From assembly GCA_963828505.1 (NCBI GenBank), contig CAWHFM010000023.1, positions 31,756 to 95,755 of the forward strand: a stretch of DNA of 64,000 bases, read 5' to 3'. This DNA is from Bog-473 sp963828505 (GTDB lineage: Bacteria > Actinomycetota > Acidimicrobiia > Acidimicrobiales > RAAP-2). This document shows, piece by piece, positions 26,729 through 36,408 of the stretch. Every line of letters begins with the position of its first letter. Position 1 is the first letter of the stretch. The notes beneath the pieces were generated by a model. It had not been told where the DNA came from. It saw only the letters and a list, made by a program, of their open reading frames with translations, and did not search any database. Position numbers and translations under genes: made by a program.

Positions 26729-27457
26729 TCATTCGAGGGGCTGGAGTCCTGCTGCAGTGAGTAGGTAGGCCGGAGCCACAACGTCGTCCGTGGCGAGACG
26801 CACCATGCTCGTGGCAGCCTGGTCAACGGTGAGGCTCGTGCCCGGCTGGGTGGCGCTCGAACCACCGTATGCCTCCGTATAGACACGACCGAGATCGGTT
26901 GCCGGCGTCAGCTGGGGCAAGACGGCGACGAAGCGGATGTCCAATCCATTGCGCTCCGCTTCGGAACGCGCGTAGGAGCTGATGAACTTGATCGTGGCTT
27001 TCGCGCCGGCATAGCCACCGCTGAGGGGCGATCCACGCAGAGCAGCACCACTCGACAGGCTGATAACCACCGAGCCCGGGTCGAGCGGTGTTCCCAGGGC
27101 CTCGCGGACGAAGCCGAAGGTCTGGCGCACATCGACGGTCCAGTTCGTGCTGAAGTTCTCCCACGTCTGATCCTGCAGTCGAGCGACGGCCGGGGTCGCA
27201 CCCGCGTTGAGCACGAGGGTCCTGGGTCGATACTGGGATATCAGCCGAACCGGGAGCTCAGGGTCGGCCACATCGGCCACTTCGGGACTGAATGCGTCCC
27301 CAAGCTCAGCTCTCACCTCGGAGAGCAGCGCCTGATTACGAGCCACGCCCACAACGTGGGCGCCTTCCTCCACGAGCGCCGTGGCGATCGCCCGTCCGAA
27401 GCCCCGGCTTGCACCGGTGACGATGGCAGTTGTTCCTGCGAGTTGACGAACAGACAT
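26729..27457 (-). CDS. Short-chain dehydrogenase/reductase (SDR)
   Basis: A 242-aa classical SDR starting MSVRQLAGTTAIVTG at 27457. Cofactor motif TGASRGFG (14-21), NAGA (84-87), catalytic Ser136 in ISLSSGAA, and YxxxK as GGYAGAK (Tyr149, Lys153). It reduces or oxidises a small carbonyl/alcohol with NAD(P)H. The C-terminal part is slightly unusual in having a TPATDLGRVYTEAYGG loop. It follows the DHA2 exporter gene on the same strand by 124 bp and may be co-transcribed. Confidence 0.9.
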   Translation of the reverse strand: MSVRQLAGTTAIVTGASRGFGRAIATALVEEGAHVVGVARNQALLSEVRAELGDAFSPEVADVADPELPVRLISQYRPRTLVLNAGATPAVARLQDQTWENFSTNWTVDVRQTFGFVREALGTPLDPGSVVISLSSGAALRGSPLSGGYAGAKATIKFISSYARSEAERNGLDIRFVAVLPQLTPATDLGRVYTEAYGGSSATQPGTSLTVDQAATSMVRLATDDVVAPAYLLTAAGLQPLE

Positions 27458-27581
27458 TGCTTTCTGCCTTTCTCTCTCAATTGTTGATCGACCAATACGG
27501 GAACTGATTTTTTGGCACCGACCCGAGCGGGGTATGAGACTGGAGTTGTTCCGCCGGAGCCCTGTTCCTGCCGCGTGCTCG

Positions 27582-29156
27582 TCACTCGACCATGGGAGCC
27601 ACAAGGTCAGGAGAACCGACGTTCCGTTGCTGTTCGCTCGAGACCGCCCGTGCGATGTCGGAGCGTCGAACGAACAGGAGCGCCACCGGGATGGCGACCA
27701 GACCGGTCAGGCCGCAGACCCACAACGCCCAGGTGAACCCGCCGGTGAGGGCAGCTGAGGTTGCGTAGCCTTGGTGGACGAGCGTCTGGAAGCGAGAAGC
27801 TGCGACGGACGAGGCGACCGCCACACCGATGGCGCCACCGAGCTGCTGGGAAGTGTTGAGAAGGCCGGAGGCCACTCCGGCATCACGCTCGGTGATACCG
27901 GTCAGGGCGCCGATCGAGACGGGGATGAACGCGAACGCGGTGCCCATGCCGGCGATGAAAAACGGCCCAGCCAGGTTGTGCCAGAAGTTCCCGTGCGGCG
28001 GAATCTGTGTGGACCACAGGATGCCGGCTCCGATGAGAGCCATGCCGAAGGCCATGACCAGCTTGGCCGAAGTCTTGGTGACCAGCATCTGCGACAGACC
28101 GGCAAACGCCACTGACGTGACCGACGCTGTCAGCCAGGCCAGTCCGGTCTTGAGGGCCGAAAACCCGAGCACCTGCTGCATGTAGAGGGTGCCGACGAAG
28201 ATGAAGGTGTAGAAGCTCGCGGTGAGCAAGAACCCCACCGCGTTGGAACCCGCAACGGTGCTCAGTCGGAACAGGCGTAGCGGGAGCAGCGGTGCCTCGA
28301 CACGGTTCTCGATGACCAGGAAGGCGACGAACAGTGCGGCCGCGGTCACGAGCATGACGATGGTCTGAGCAGTGGCCCAGCCCACCTGTGGCGCTTGCGA
28401 AATGGCATAGACGAGCATCACCAGCGCCGAGGTGATGGACGCCGCTCCGAATGGGTCGAAGCGGCGCCGCTCTGCGCTCACCCTGCTTTCGGGCACGACC
28501 CTGGGCGCCAAGACCAGGGCGGTCGCGCCGATGGGCACGTTGAGGAAGAAGATGTACTGCCACCCCACGTAGCGGGTCAGCAGTCCGCCGGCGAGCAACC
28601 CGACCGTAGCGCCAGTGGCTCCCATGGCCCCCCAGATACCGAGGGCCTTGTTGCGTTCGGATCCCTCGGGAAAGATGTTCATCACGATGGAAAGAGCTGC
28701 TGGTAGCACGATTGCCGCACCGAATCCCTGGATTCCGCGCATGACGATCAAGAGGGTGTCCGAGTTGGCGAGCCCACATGCGAGGGAGGCGGCGGAGAAG
28801 ACGGCCAGTCCCACCATGAGCATGCGCCGACGTCCCAGCAGGTCCGCGGCCCGACCCCCGAGGAGCAGAAAGCCACCGAAGGTCAGGCCGTAGGCGGTGA
28901 CCACCCACTGCAGTTCGGACTCGGGAAAGTGGAGCCTGATCCCGATGGTAGGCAAGGCGACGTTCACGATGGTGAGATCCACGATGGTCATGAAGTACGC
29001 CACGACGAGCAGCGCGAAGGCCCGCCAACGCCGCAGGTTTGGCTGGGGGCCCTCGCCCGCCGCGGGCGACGTCCGCATCCACGGCCTCGATCGTCGAGGA
29101 ACCCACACTTGACGCCGGACCTCGGCGTGGTCTGAAGGGGTGGTGACGTGGGCCAT
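27582..29156 (-). CDS. MFS drug exporter, DHA2 (EmrB/QacA) family, 14 TM
   Basis: A 524-aa membrane exporter. Motifs: TIVDLTIVNVALPTIGIRLH (first helix), LLGGRAADLLGRRRMLMVG (motif A), GLLAGGLLTRYVGWQYIFFLN (14-TM motif C region). A 45-residue polar N-terminal tail precedes the first helix. It is separated from the divergent ECF sigma factor gene by 135 bp and followed by an SDR gene. This arrangement suggests a sigma-factor-controlled resistance module; the substrate is unknown. Confidence 0.9.
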   Translation of the reverse strand: MAHVTTPSDHAEVRRQVWVPRRSRPWMRTSPAAGEGPQPNLRRWRAFALLVVAYFMTIVDLTIVNVALPTIGIRLHFPESELQWVVTAYGLTFGGFLLLGGRAADLLGRRRMLMVGLAVFSAASLACGLANSDTLLIVMRGIQGFGAAIVLPAALSIVMNIFPEGSERNKALGIWGAMGATGATVGLLAGGLLTRYVGWQYIFFLNVPIGATALVLAPRVVPESRVSAERRRFDPFGAASITSALVMLVYAISQAPQVGWATAQTIVMLVTAAALFVAFLVIENRVEAPLLPLRLFRLSTVAGSNAVGFLLTASFYTFIFVGTLYMQQVLGFSALKTGLAWLTASVTSVAFAGLSQMLVTKTSAKLVMAFGMALIGAGILWSTQIPPHGNFWHNLAGPFFIAGMGTAFAFIPVSIGALTGITERDAGVASGLLNTSQQLGGAIGVAVASSVAASRFQTLVHQGYATSAALTGGFTWALWVCGLTGLVAIPVALLFVRRSDIARAVSSEQQRNVGSPDLVAPMVE

Positions 29157-29291
29157 CTTGAGCCTCCCATCTCGGTGTTGGGTCGTACGTAGGTTGAAAC
29201 ACCGAGCCCGAGCGGAATTGGGCGATGAATCTGGGACGCCGGTGGTGTTGCAACTTCAAAGAGGCATCAACGGAAACGAGGGAAAGACTCA

Positions 29292-30284
29292 ATGATTCAT
29301 TCGGTGCTCGCCCGAGCTCAGTCCGGCGACGACGAGGCCTTCCAGGAGCTCACCGACCCCTACCGTCGGGAGCTCCGCGTGCATTGTTACCGGATCCTCG
29401 GATCGTTCCAAGACGCCGAGGACATACTCCAGGAGACCCTGTTGTCGGCATGGCAAGCACTCGATCGATTCGACGGCCGCTCTCTACGGGCGTGGCTGTA
29501 CCGCATCGCCACCAACCGCTGCCTCAACTATCTCCGCGCCACGTCGCGCCGCCCGAAAGTCACAGGCAGAGTCGACTCGGACTCACTGTTTGCCGACGCC
29601 GGTCGCTCAAGCGAACCGTGGTGGCTCGAACCCTATCCGGACGCCTTGATCGACACATTCGAGCCGGGCCCCGAGGCTCGCTACGACGCCAGAGAGTCCA
29701 TCGCTCTTTCTTTCGTTGCCGGCCTCCAGCATCTGCCGACCCAACAGCGAGCGGCTCTGGTCCTTCGCGACGTCCTCGGCTTTTCGGCCGCGGAGGTGGC
29801 CGAGATGCTCGATTCCACTCCGGCGGCTGTCAACAGTGCGCTGCAGCGAGCCCGCGCCGGATTTCAGCCCTCGAGAGCTCCCGATCGCGTACCCCTCCCG
29901 CGATCGCCACACGAAGCTGAGGTCGTCGATCGGTTCGTCGACGCAATCCAGCAGGGCGACCTCCAGCGTGTCATCTCCCTCCTGACCGACGACGCCCAAC
30001 TCACCATGCCGCCCGAGCCTTTCGAATTTCACGGACCACGGTCCATCGCCCAATTCCTCCAGCGGGCCGTCTTCTGGGGTGACGATCTCAAGGTGGTGCC
30101 TACGAGAGCCAACAACGACCCAGCCTTCGGCTACTACCGACCCGACCCGAATGCAAATGTCCACAGAGCGAGCGGGTTCATCGTGCTGAGAGTCACGGGC
30201 GAGCGTGTGTCTTCCATGACCAGGTTCGGTGACAAGAGCCTGTTCGCCTGCTTCGGCCTGCCACGAACCATCCCGCGTGAATAA
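29292..30284 (+). CDS. ECF-type RNA polymerase sigma factor with C-terminal SnoaL-like domain (SigG-like)
   Basis: A 330-aa sigma factor, longer than ordinary ECF factors. Region 2 is at about residues 15-80 (DPYRRELRVHCYRILGSFQD, AEDILQETLLSAWQAL, WLYRIATNRCLNYLR); region 4 is at about 140-195 (LQHLPTQQRAALVLRDVLGF, SAAEVAEMLDSTPAAVNSAL). Residues 205-325 form an NTF2/SnoaL-like domain (VDRFVDAIQQGDLQRVISLL). In such ECF groups (SigG/SigJ, ECF41/56 types) the extra domain modulates activity in place of a classical anti-sigma factor. No anti-sigma gene is adjacent here. It is divergent from a DHA2 exporter. Confidence 0.88.
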   Translation: MIHSVLARAQSGDDEAFQELTDPYRRELRVHCYRILGSFQDAEDILQETLLSAWQALDRFDGRSLRAWLYRIATNRCLNYLRATSRRPKVTGRVDSDSLFADAGRSSEPWWLEPYPDALIDTFEPGPEARYDARESIALSFVAGLQHLPTQQRAALVLRDVLGFSAAEVAEMLDSTPAAVNSALQRARAGFQPSRAPDRVPLPRSPHEAEVVDRFVDAIQQGDLQRVISLLTDDAQLTMPPEPFEFHGPRSIAQFLQRAVFWGDDLKVVPTRANNDPAFGYYRPDPNANVHRASGFIVLRVTGERVSSMTRFGDKSLFACFGLPRTIPRE

Positions 30285-30369
30285 TGCCCGACCCTTGAAG
30301 GTGCCCCAACCGTTGAAGGTGCGAGATGGCGGTGTGGCCGAGTCCGCCACCTGGCGCGGAACGATTGGA

Positions 30370-30726
30370 CTATTCCAGTTCCTTCCAGTGCTCTCGGCCG
30401 AACAATCGCCCGAACCGAGCAGTGAGTGTGGGACCTTCATCACGAGCAGTATCGGGATGAAGGACCAAAGCTCCCTCGGGGGCAGGCAATGCAGCCGCTT
30501 CTTCGTCTGAAAGAGCACATCGAACCGCGGTCGTGGTGATCGCATCGATCTGATCTCGGTCCACGAATCTCAGGCCGTGATGCGTCTTTACGGCGATGCC
30601 GTCGAAGAGATCCAGTTCCGGAATCTGTAAGACGTGTTCGACGGTGCCAAATTGGTTGCCGGTCGAACTCAGAACTGGTGTACCACCCTCGAGGGCCTCG
30701 TAAGAGATGGGGGTTCCGTCAGCCAT
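30370..30726 (-). CDS. PRC-barrel-like small protein
   Basis: A 118-aa soluble protein with a short beta-rich N-terminal domain: TPVLSSTGNQFGTVEHVLQI, then LDLFDGIAVKTHHGLRFVDR. This is the pattern of PRC-barrel domains (a G.. and .G.V..V turn followed by a hydrophobic strand pair and a final KR/DR). The C-terminal tail ends RFGRLFGREHWKELE. PRC-barrel proteins occur in ribosome maturation and photosynthetic proteins and as stand-alone stress proteins; the role here is unknown. Convergent with the sigma factor gene; the 85-bp gap has a small hairpin (TGGCGG 30327-30332, CCGCCA 30344-30349). Confidence 0.65.
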   Translation of the reverse strand: MADGTPISYEALEGGTPVLSSTGNQFGTVEHVLQIPELDLFDGIAVKTHHGLRFVDRDQIDAITTTAVRCALSDEEAAALPAPEGALVLHPDTARDEGPTLTARFGRLFGREHWKELE

Positions 30727-30893
30727 GTCTCCTCGTTCAATGATCGATCCGTCCCAAGGTACTCCAGGGGTCCATGTGGCCGGTTCTGGCGGTGATCCGA
30801 GCTTTCGCCCACGAAGTGATCAGAAACGGGCTGCCGGGATGCCTGGTGGCATCGTGTGCTGGCGTGCACTCACCTCCCGTATGAGGGCAGGCT

Positions 30894-31685
30894 GTGGCAG
30901 TGAACCTCGGATTCCGCGGCGAAGTAGCGGACCTCTACCACCGCTACCGCCGGGGCTATCCGTCCGAAGTTACCGACCTGCTCGTGCGTGCATTCTGCCT
31001 CACCGACCAGGATGTGGTGATTGATGTCGGCTGCGGCACCGGGCAACTCACTCTTCCGATCGCCCGCCGAGTTCGAACCGTCCTGGGTGTAGATCCTGAG
31101 CCGGACATGCTCCAGCGTGGTCGAGAGGCGGCGACCGAGCAAGGAGTGGGAAACGCCATCTGGATCATGGGGTCCGACGGCGACATGGCGACGTTAGGAG
31201 GTGCGCTGGTTCACCACAGCGTGGGCGCCGTGACCATCGCCCAGGCCCTCCACTGGATGGACCACGACCGGCTGTTTTCGTCTGTTGCTGCGCTGGCACG
31301 ACCTGGCGGAGGCGTGGCCGTGGTCACCAACGGGACGCCGTTGTGGCTACAGGAGTCCGCATGGTCCCAAGCGCTGCGGGCGTATCTCGAGGAGTGGCTC
31401 GACACAAAAGCAAACGCAACGTGCGGGACCGACGCCGAGAGCCAGCAGCGCTACGGGGACAGCCTCGAGGCAGCGGGCTTCGATCTGAGTGAGGCGAGCT
31501 TCGATTACACGGACGAGCTCGGAATACACGATGTCGTCGGGGGCGTCTACTCGGCGCTGGGGGCAGACAGACTTCCCGCACACGAACGCCGAGCGGACTT
31601 CTCCGATGCGCTCTGGCGAGTGTTGAAACCGCATCAGCCGTTCGTCGAGCCCGTTCACGTGGCCGTACTGGTAGGACGGGTCTGA
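30894..31685 (+). CDS. SAM-dependent class I methyltransferase
   Basis: A 263-aa cytoplasmic enzyme starting at GTG 30894 (MAVNLGFRGEVADLYHRYRR). The SAM-binding motif I is VVIDVGCGTGQL (41-52), motif II TVLGVDPEPDMLQRG, and motif III/post region AQALHWMDHDRLF followed by ALARPGGGVAVVTNG. This HWMD pattern is typical of ubiE/BioC-like small-molecule methyltransferases of the methyltransferase-11 group. The substrate is not indicated. Confidence 0.88.
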   Translation: MAVNLGFRGEVADLYHRYRRGYPSEVTDLLVRAFCLTDQDVVIDVGCGTGQLTLPIARRVRTVLGVDPEPDMLQRGREAATEQGVGNAIWIMGSDGDMATLGGALVHHSVGAVTIAQALHWMDHDRLFSSVAALARPGGGVAVVTNGTPLWLQESAWSQALRAYLEEWLDTKANATCGTDAESQQRYGDSLEAAGFDLSEASFDYTDELGIHDVVGGVYSALGADRLPAHERRADFSDALWRVLKPHQPFVEPVHVAVLVGRV

Positions 31686-31874
31686 AGCGGCCTCGTTCCA
31701 GAACGCCGGCGCTCGGCGGGCTGGGCCGTCCCGACGCCGCCACCGCGATCCGACCGGATCGCATCACGCTGACGCGGGGGACGGGCCCGGTCGGACGGTC
31801 CTCACTGGCGTGCTCTTCGCTCTCGGCCAAGAGGGCGCTGTCATGGTGAGAAGCAGGACGCTACGTTTCTCTCC

Positions 31875-32867
31875 ATGGACCACTCACGCCTTGGACGAAC
31901 CGGCCTACAGGTATCGAAACTGTGTCTCGGGACGATGACCTTTGGATTACAGTGCGACGAGCCGACCTCAGTGTCGATTCTCGACAAAGCTGTAGAAGGT
32001 GGCATCGACTTCATCGATAGTTCGGACGTCTATCCGCTTGGCGGCGATCACGCGACCGTGGGTCGCACCGAGGAGATCCTTGGTCGCTGGCTGCACGGGA
32101 AGAGGGACCGCTTCGTCCTCGCCACGAAGTGTTTTGGACGCACCGGGCCGTCGCGCTTCGACGCGGGAAACTCCAGAAGGCACATCCTCGATGCGATCGA
32201 CGCATCGTTGCGCCGTCTACAGACCGACTACATCGACCTCTATCAGCTCCATGGGTTCGATTCGGCGACCCCGATCGATGAGACGCTCGGCGCTCTCGAT
32301 GACCTTGTCCACCAAGGCAAGGTCCGCTACATCGGATGTTCGAATTTTCTCACCTACCAGCTGGTTCGCGCCATCGGGCGCAGTGAGACGCTCCGCCTGG
32401 CGCGCTTCGACTCGGTACAACCTCGCTACAACCTGCTGTTCCGCCAGATAGAGCGTGAGATGCTCCCGTTCTGCGGGGAGGATGGTGTGGGAGTCATCCC
32501 GTACAACCCCATTGCCGGCGGTCTCTTGTCGGGGAAGCACCGACGAGGCGATCCCCCCGCGGATGGCACTCGCTTTACTCTCGGCAACGCGGGTCAGACG
32601 TATCAAGGCCGCTACTGGCACGACCGTGAATTCGACACGGTCGATCGACTCCTCGGCATTGCTGAAGAGGCCGGAGTCAGTCTCGTGACCCTGTCCGTGG
32701 CTTGGGTATTGGCGAATAAGGCGGTCACCGCACCCATCATCGGGGCGAGCCACCCTGACCAGCTCGCGACGAGCCTGGAAGCGGCTGAGTTCGTGCTCGA
32801 GGACGACCTGAAGACGCGGCTCGACGAGCTCACTCACGAGTACCGCATGGGCGACGCTCCACGCTAG
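31875..32867 (+). CDS. Aldo/keto reductase
   Basis: A 330-aa NADPH-dependent TIM-barrel reductase. It begins MDHSRLGRTGLQVSKLCLGTMTFG-style (MDHSRLGRTG, CLGTMTFG). The catalytic tetrad is visible: Asp48 and Tyr53 in FIDSSDVYPL, Lys85 in VLATKCFG and His126 in YQLHGFD. GCSNFLTYQL and the cofactor region APIIGASHPDQL follow. Reduces aldehydes or ketones. It stands alone; the 189-bp gap upstream (31686-31874) shows nothing clear. Confidence 0.92.
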   Translation: MDHSRLGRTGLQVSKLCLGTMTFGLQCDEPTSVSILDKAVEGGIDFIDSSDVYPLGGDHATVGRTEEILGRWLHGKRDRFVLATKCFGRTGPSRFDAGNSRRHILDAIDASLRRLQTDYIDLYQLHGFDSATPIDETLGALDDLVHQGKVRYIGCSNFLTYQLVRAIGRSETLRLARFDSVQPRYNLLFRQIEREMLPFCGEDGVGVIPYNPIAGGLLSGKHRRGDPPADGTRFTLGNAGQTYQGRYWHDREFDTVDRLLGIAEEAGVSLVTLSVAWVLANKAVTAPIIGASHPDQLATSLEAAEFVLEDDLKTRLDELTHEYRMGDAPR

Positions 32868-33164
32868 AGAGCACGTCCGCGGTACTCGCCCGTTTGCACA
32901 TCTGCACCGACAACTCCCGGTGGCCGTCACTCCGGAACCTCGGTTTGGAATCACCGGTTGGGTGCGGTCCGGGGCCACGCCGCTCCGTTGAGTTTCGCGG
33001 CGGCGGTGGAAAGCGTCGTTCGACTTCTCGTCTGGGTTCGCAGGTTTCTCGGATTGAACGGACGTCCGTTTCAGAACTCGGTGGAATCAGGACGCTGTGT
33101 GACGGTCGCGTGACAAATTCGTGCTCCTCGGCCGATCTGGACCTGCCGACGGTACGTTCGCGCC

Positions 33165-35084
33165 ATGCCCGAACCCCGAGGAGTGCGACCTTTCCCCGAT
33201 CACTACGAGGAATGGTCGGCGCATCTCAGACGCAACGTCGTGAGTCGGCGCACCCTGTTCAAGGTTGCCATCAGTGGTTTCGCCGCCGCTGCTCTGATCG
33301 GCACTCGAGGTTGGTCCGAACCCGGGATCGCCTCTGCAGCCACCGGCCTAGGGACCGTCGCTGGTGGGTTCCTGGTGAACGGCCGGCACCTTTCGTTCGG
33401 AGACGATCCGACCTCGGAGATGTGGGTCGGCGGTCAGCTGTTCAACGTGAACCAGTACAACGCGATTCCACCGGGTTCCATCCGAGTCTGGCTCGACTAC
33501 GGATACGGTCCTGGCTATGGCAATTCGGTGGAGGCCGAAATCCGTGAGCTCTTGACCCACGTTCCCGTGTGGGACGGACAACCGGGCGTGCTCAAAGCAT
33601 CCCGGACGCTCAACGCCGATCAGTTCTTCGTCCATGCCCATTTGACCGGTCTCGAGCCGGGACAAGTATACCACTACCGGTTCCGGTACACGGCAGCGGG
33701 TGAGACAGGGACGACGCCCGACGCCACCCTGCGTAGCGCCGCGACGGATTCGTTCGAGCCGTTCACGTTCACTGCGTTTGGCGACGAAGGTATCCCTGGG
33801 CCCTCTCTCGACCGCGATCCATCTCTGTTGCCCGAAACACAGTGGAGAATATGGAACGACGGCAGGTACGGCACCGCGGACCCCGACAATCCTGAGGTTA
33901 CGGGAGTCGTCACGACGTCAGCGGTGGTCGAGCAAATCAATCGCGTCCGAAATCTGTCCAACGGCTCACCATCAAGATTCAATCTGGTTGCGGGAGACTT
34001 GTGCTACGCCCAGGCCCAAGGCGACATTCAGCCGATCATCAATCCCGACGGTCCCAACGGGCGCCAGCCACGATCAGGGAACACGCCACAGCCGCCAGCT
34101 CACAGCGGAGGCTGGGATTATTACGACCCATGGATCTGGACCAGCTGGTTTCCGATGATCGAACCCAGCGCCGCAACCATCCCGTGGATGTTCGCCACGG
34201 GCAACCACGAGCCCGAAATGTTCTCGACCATGGTGGCCGAGGACCCCCGGACCGTCTCCGACTACGAGCCCATCGGCTACGGGGGCATCGTCAAGCGCTT
34301 GGACCTACCAACGAACGGACCGTCGGCGTGCCCGTCGGTCTACAGCTTCACCTACGGCAACGTCGGGATCATCAGCGTCGACGCCAACGATCTCAGTTGG
34401 GAGATTCAGGGTCTCCTCAATTACAGCAATGGCGCTCAGGCCGGATGGCTGGAAGATCAACTGTGGAACCTGCGCTCAGATCCGAACATTGACTTCATCG
34501 TCGTCTTCTTCCACGAGTGCGCATTCTCCACGTGCAACGGTCACAGCTCCGATGGGGGCGTTCGGTCCACGTTGGCACCTCTGTTCGCCCGCTATCAGGT
34601 GGATCTGGCCGTACAAGGCCACAACCATGTCTACGAACGCACCAATCCGCTCGTATACGACCCGGCCTCCAACTCAGCTCGGTCGAGCAAACAGGCCGTG
34701 GCTATCTCGCCCGGTGAGCCGGCCGAAGTGGAGCCAGCGACAGATGGTACGACTTACGTCGTGGTCGGCACCGCCGGCACACCGCGCTACGGATGGACGG
34801 GAAAGGGGGAGACTGACCGAAACTTTGACGCCGGAGCAGGAAGTGGATCAACGGTGATGGGCCATGCGCGGTCTGGCAAGGGGCCTTACGTCAGTCAGTT
34901 CGACTTCAGCCAGACCGTCGAGACGGTCGATTGGTCACAGGCCAGATACCGGGACTACGGCTTCATCGCGCTCGATGTGCTACCGGCACCGTCCGGCCAG
35001 CGAACCACCATGACCCTCCGTTTCATCAACGAGCAAGGCCAAGAGCTCGACAGAGTGGTGTTCACGCGAACGGCCGGCGTCTGA
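33165..35084 (+). CDS. TAT-exported purple acid phosphatase-type metallophosphoesterase
   Basis: A 639-aa exported phosphatase. The N-terminus has a twin-arginine signal: RRNVVSRRTLFKVAISGF at about 22-39, then AAAALIGTRG. After an Ig/fibronectin-like N-terminal domain (YRFRYTAAGETGTTPD) comes the dinuclear metal site: AGDLCYAQ (about 276), FATGNHEPE (about 344), VVFFHECAF (about 446) and VQGHNHVYERTN (about 484). These match the purple acid phosphatase order GDxxY, GNHD/E, H, GHxH. Probably releases phosphate from esters outside the cell. No promoter or Pho box was identified in the 297-bp upstream gap. Confidence 0.9.
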   Translation: MPEPRGVRPFPDHYEEWSAHLRRNVVSRRTLFKVAISGFAAAALIGTRGWSEPGIASAATGLGTVAGGFLVNGRHLSFGDDPTSEMWVGGQLFNVNQYNAIPPGSIRVWLDYGYGPGYGNSVEAEIRELLTHVPVWDGQPGVLKASRTLNADQFFVHAHLTGLEPGQVYHYRFRYTAAGETGTTPDATLRSAATDSFEPFTFTAFGDEGIPGPSLDRDPSLLPETQWRIWNDGRYGTADPDNPEVTGVVTTSAVVEQINRVRNLSNGSPSRFNLVAGDLCYAQAQGDIQPIINPDGPNGRQPRSGNTPQPPAHSGGWDYYDPWIWTSWFPMIEPSAATIPWMFATGNHEPEMFSTMVAEDPRTVSDYEPIGYGGIVKRLDLPTNGPSACPSVYSFTYGNVGIISVDANDLSWEIQGLLNYSNGAQAGWLEDQLWNLRSDPNIDFIVVFFHECAFSTCNGHSSDGGVRSTLAPLFARYQVDLAVQGHNHVYERTNPLVYDPASNSARSSKQAVAISPGEPAEVEPATDGTTYVVVGTAGTPRYGWTGKGETDRNFDAGAGSGSTVMGHARSGKGPYVSQFDFSQTVETVDWSQARYRDYGFIALDVLPAPSGQRTTMTLRFINEQGQELDRVVFTRTAGV

Positions 35085-35105
35085 GCCGCAACGCCGCCCG
35101 GACGT

Positions 35106-36170
35106 TCAGCGCCCGACCGGCTGGGCCGGCGCGCCGGATGTAACCCCGCGATGGCTGTCCTCGCCATCCGACGCCGTCGTCGCCATCCCCCAGCTCCCGG
35201 CGATCAGGGAGAGCGAGCGCACCCGTGTCTCATAGGAGTGGGATCGCGTCGAGAGCATGATCTCGTCTGCGCCCGTGCGGTCCTGGAGCTGCCGGAGGCC
35301 ATCGGTGACCATGTCCGGGTCACCGATGAGATGCGTGGACATGGCCTCTTGGACGATCGACCTCTCGGCGTCGCTGAACGAATATTGCGCGGCCTCCTCC
35401 GGGGAAGGCAGCGGGCCGAGGCGTCCCGTCCGTAACTGCAGGATGCTCAGAGCGGTCGAGCCCGACAACCAGCGGGCTTCGGACTCGCTCGGGGCGCAGA
35501 GCACGGACGCGGCCACGATGACTCGGGGCTCGGCGTGCAGCACCGATGGGCGGAAGTTCGACCGGTAGGTGGTCAGCGCCTGGTCGAGGAGTTGCGGGGC
35601 AAAGTGATACGCGAACGAGAACGGAAGCCCCAGAATGCCCGCCAGTTGCGCGCTGAACAGGGACGAGCCCAGGAGCCACACCTCGGGAAGGTAGCCACGA
35701 CCCGGATTGGCGAACGTGCGACCGGGAGGGCCTTCCGCCGGCAGGAGGTAATTGATCAACTCGACGACATCGTCAGGAAACGTGTCGGCGTGCATGTCCG
35801 GCGTCCGCCTCAAGGCCCGCACCGTCACCTGGTCGGTCCCTGGAGCACGGCCGAGCCCGAGGTCGATCCTCCCTGGGTGCAGCGCCTCCAGCGTTCCGAA
35901 CTGTTCGGCGATCACGAGTGGGGCGTGGTTGGGCAGCATGACGCCGCCCGAGCCCACCCGCAGAGTGGTCGTCGCGGCGGCCAGGTGTGCAATGAGGACG
36001 GCGGGGGCGGAGCTGGCCACGGCAGGCATACCGTGGTGCTCCGCCACCCACAGTCGGTGGTACCCGAGTCGCTCCAGCTCGGGCGCGATCTCCACCGTCT
36101 CGCGCAGGGCCTGGGCGGCGTTCGAACCGGTCGCCACGGTGGCGAGATCGAGCACGGAAAGAGGAATCAC
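35106..36170 (-). CDS. LLM-class flavin-dependent oxidoreductase (luciferase-like monooxygenase)
   Basis: A 354-aa TIM-barrel monooxygenase. Typical segments: LGYHRLWVAEHHGMPAVAS, then TLRVGSGGVMLPNHAPLVIA and EQFGTLEALHPGRIDLGLGR, then EVWLLGSSLFSAQLAGILG, YHFAPQLL and the late LIGDPDMVTDGLRQLQDRTG. The HRLWVAEHH and GRIDLGLGRAPGTD blocks mark the MsnO8-like / alkanal-monooxygenase subgroup, which usually uses FMNH2. No flavin reductase is nearby. It converges with the phosphatase gene. Confidence 0.9.
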   Translation of the reverse strand: MIPLSVLDLATVATGSNAAQALRETVEIAPELERLGYHRLWVAEHHGMPAVASSAPAVLIAHLAAATTTLRVGSGGVMLPNHAPLVIAEQFGTLEALHPGRIDLGLGRAPGTDQVTVRALRRTPDMHADTFPDDVVELINYLLPAEGPPGRTFANPGRGYLPEVWLLGSSLFSAQLAGILGLPFSFAYHFAPQLLDQALTTYRSNFRPSVLHAEPRVIVAASVLCAPSESEARWLSGSTALSILQLRTGRLGPLPSPEEAAQYSFSDAERSIVQEAMSTHLIGDPDMVTDGLRQLQDRTGADEIMLSTRSHSYETRVRSLSLIAGSWGMATTASDGEDSHRGVTSGAPAQPVGR

Positions 36171-36298
36171 TACGGGTACAACACGCGGACTCTCCCAATG
36201 CTTCCGCGGGCCAAGGTTCGCATCAGCCCAGCCGTTGAGTGGCGGGTCGACTCAGGTCGCGCCATAGCCGGATTCGATCCTCCGTCGCAGAGCCGGGC

Positions 36299-36339
36299 GC
36301 CGGCCGCCGGGTGCGGTCCGGCGGCACCGGGCGGCCGGC
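36299..36339 (-). terminator. Strong GC hairpin downstream of the third MFS gene
   Basis: A long stem: outer arms GCCGGCCGCC (36299-36308) and GGCGGCCGGC (36330-36339) are perfect, and inner arms GGTGC (36310-36314) and GCACC (36324-36328) continue the stem after one mismatch, leaving a 9-nt loop. It lies 70 nt after the stop of the minus-strand MFS gene and before the next minus-strand gene, as expected for a terminator. There is no T-run. Confidence 0.6.
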
Positions 36340-36408
36340 ATCAGGCATCACGAGGGACCCGCAAAATGGGCATCGATTCGAAGATCGTGTGATCGTGTAC
36401 GCCGGACG

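Noticed and set aside
30287..30322. Two copies of TTGAAGGTGC after the sigma-factor gene
   Set aside because: A short direct repeat seen twice only, with no link to a binding protein or mobile element end.
36260..36345. ATTCGATCC near a GC-rich stem considered as a tRNA T-loop
   Set aside because: No matching acceptor, D or anticodon arms could be folded; the stem is better explained as a terminator of the MFS gene.
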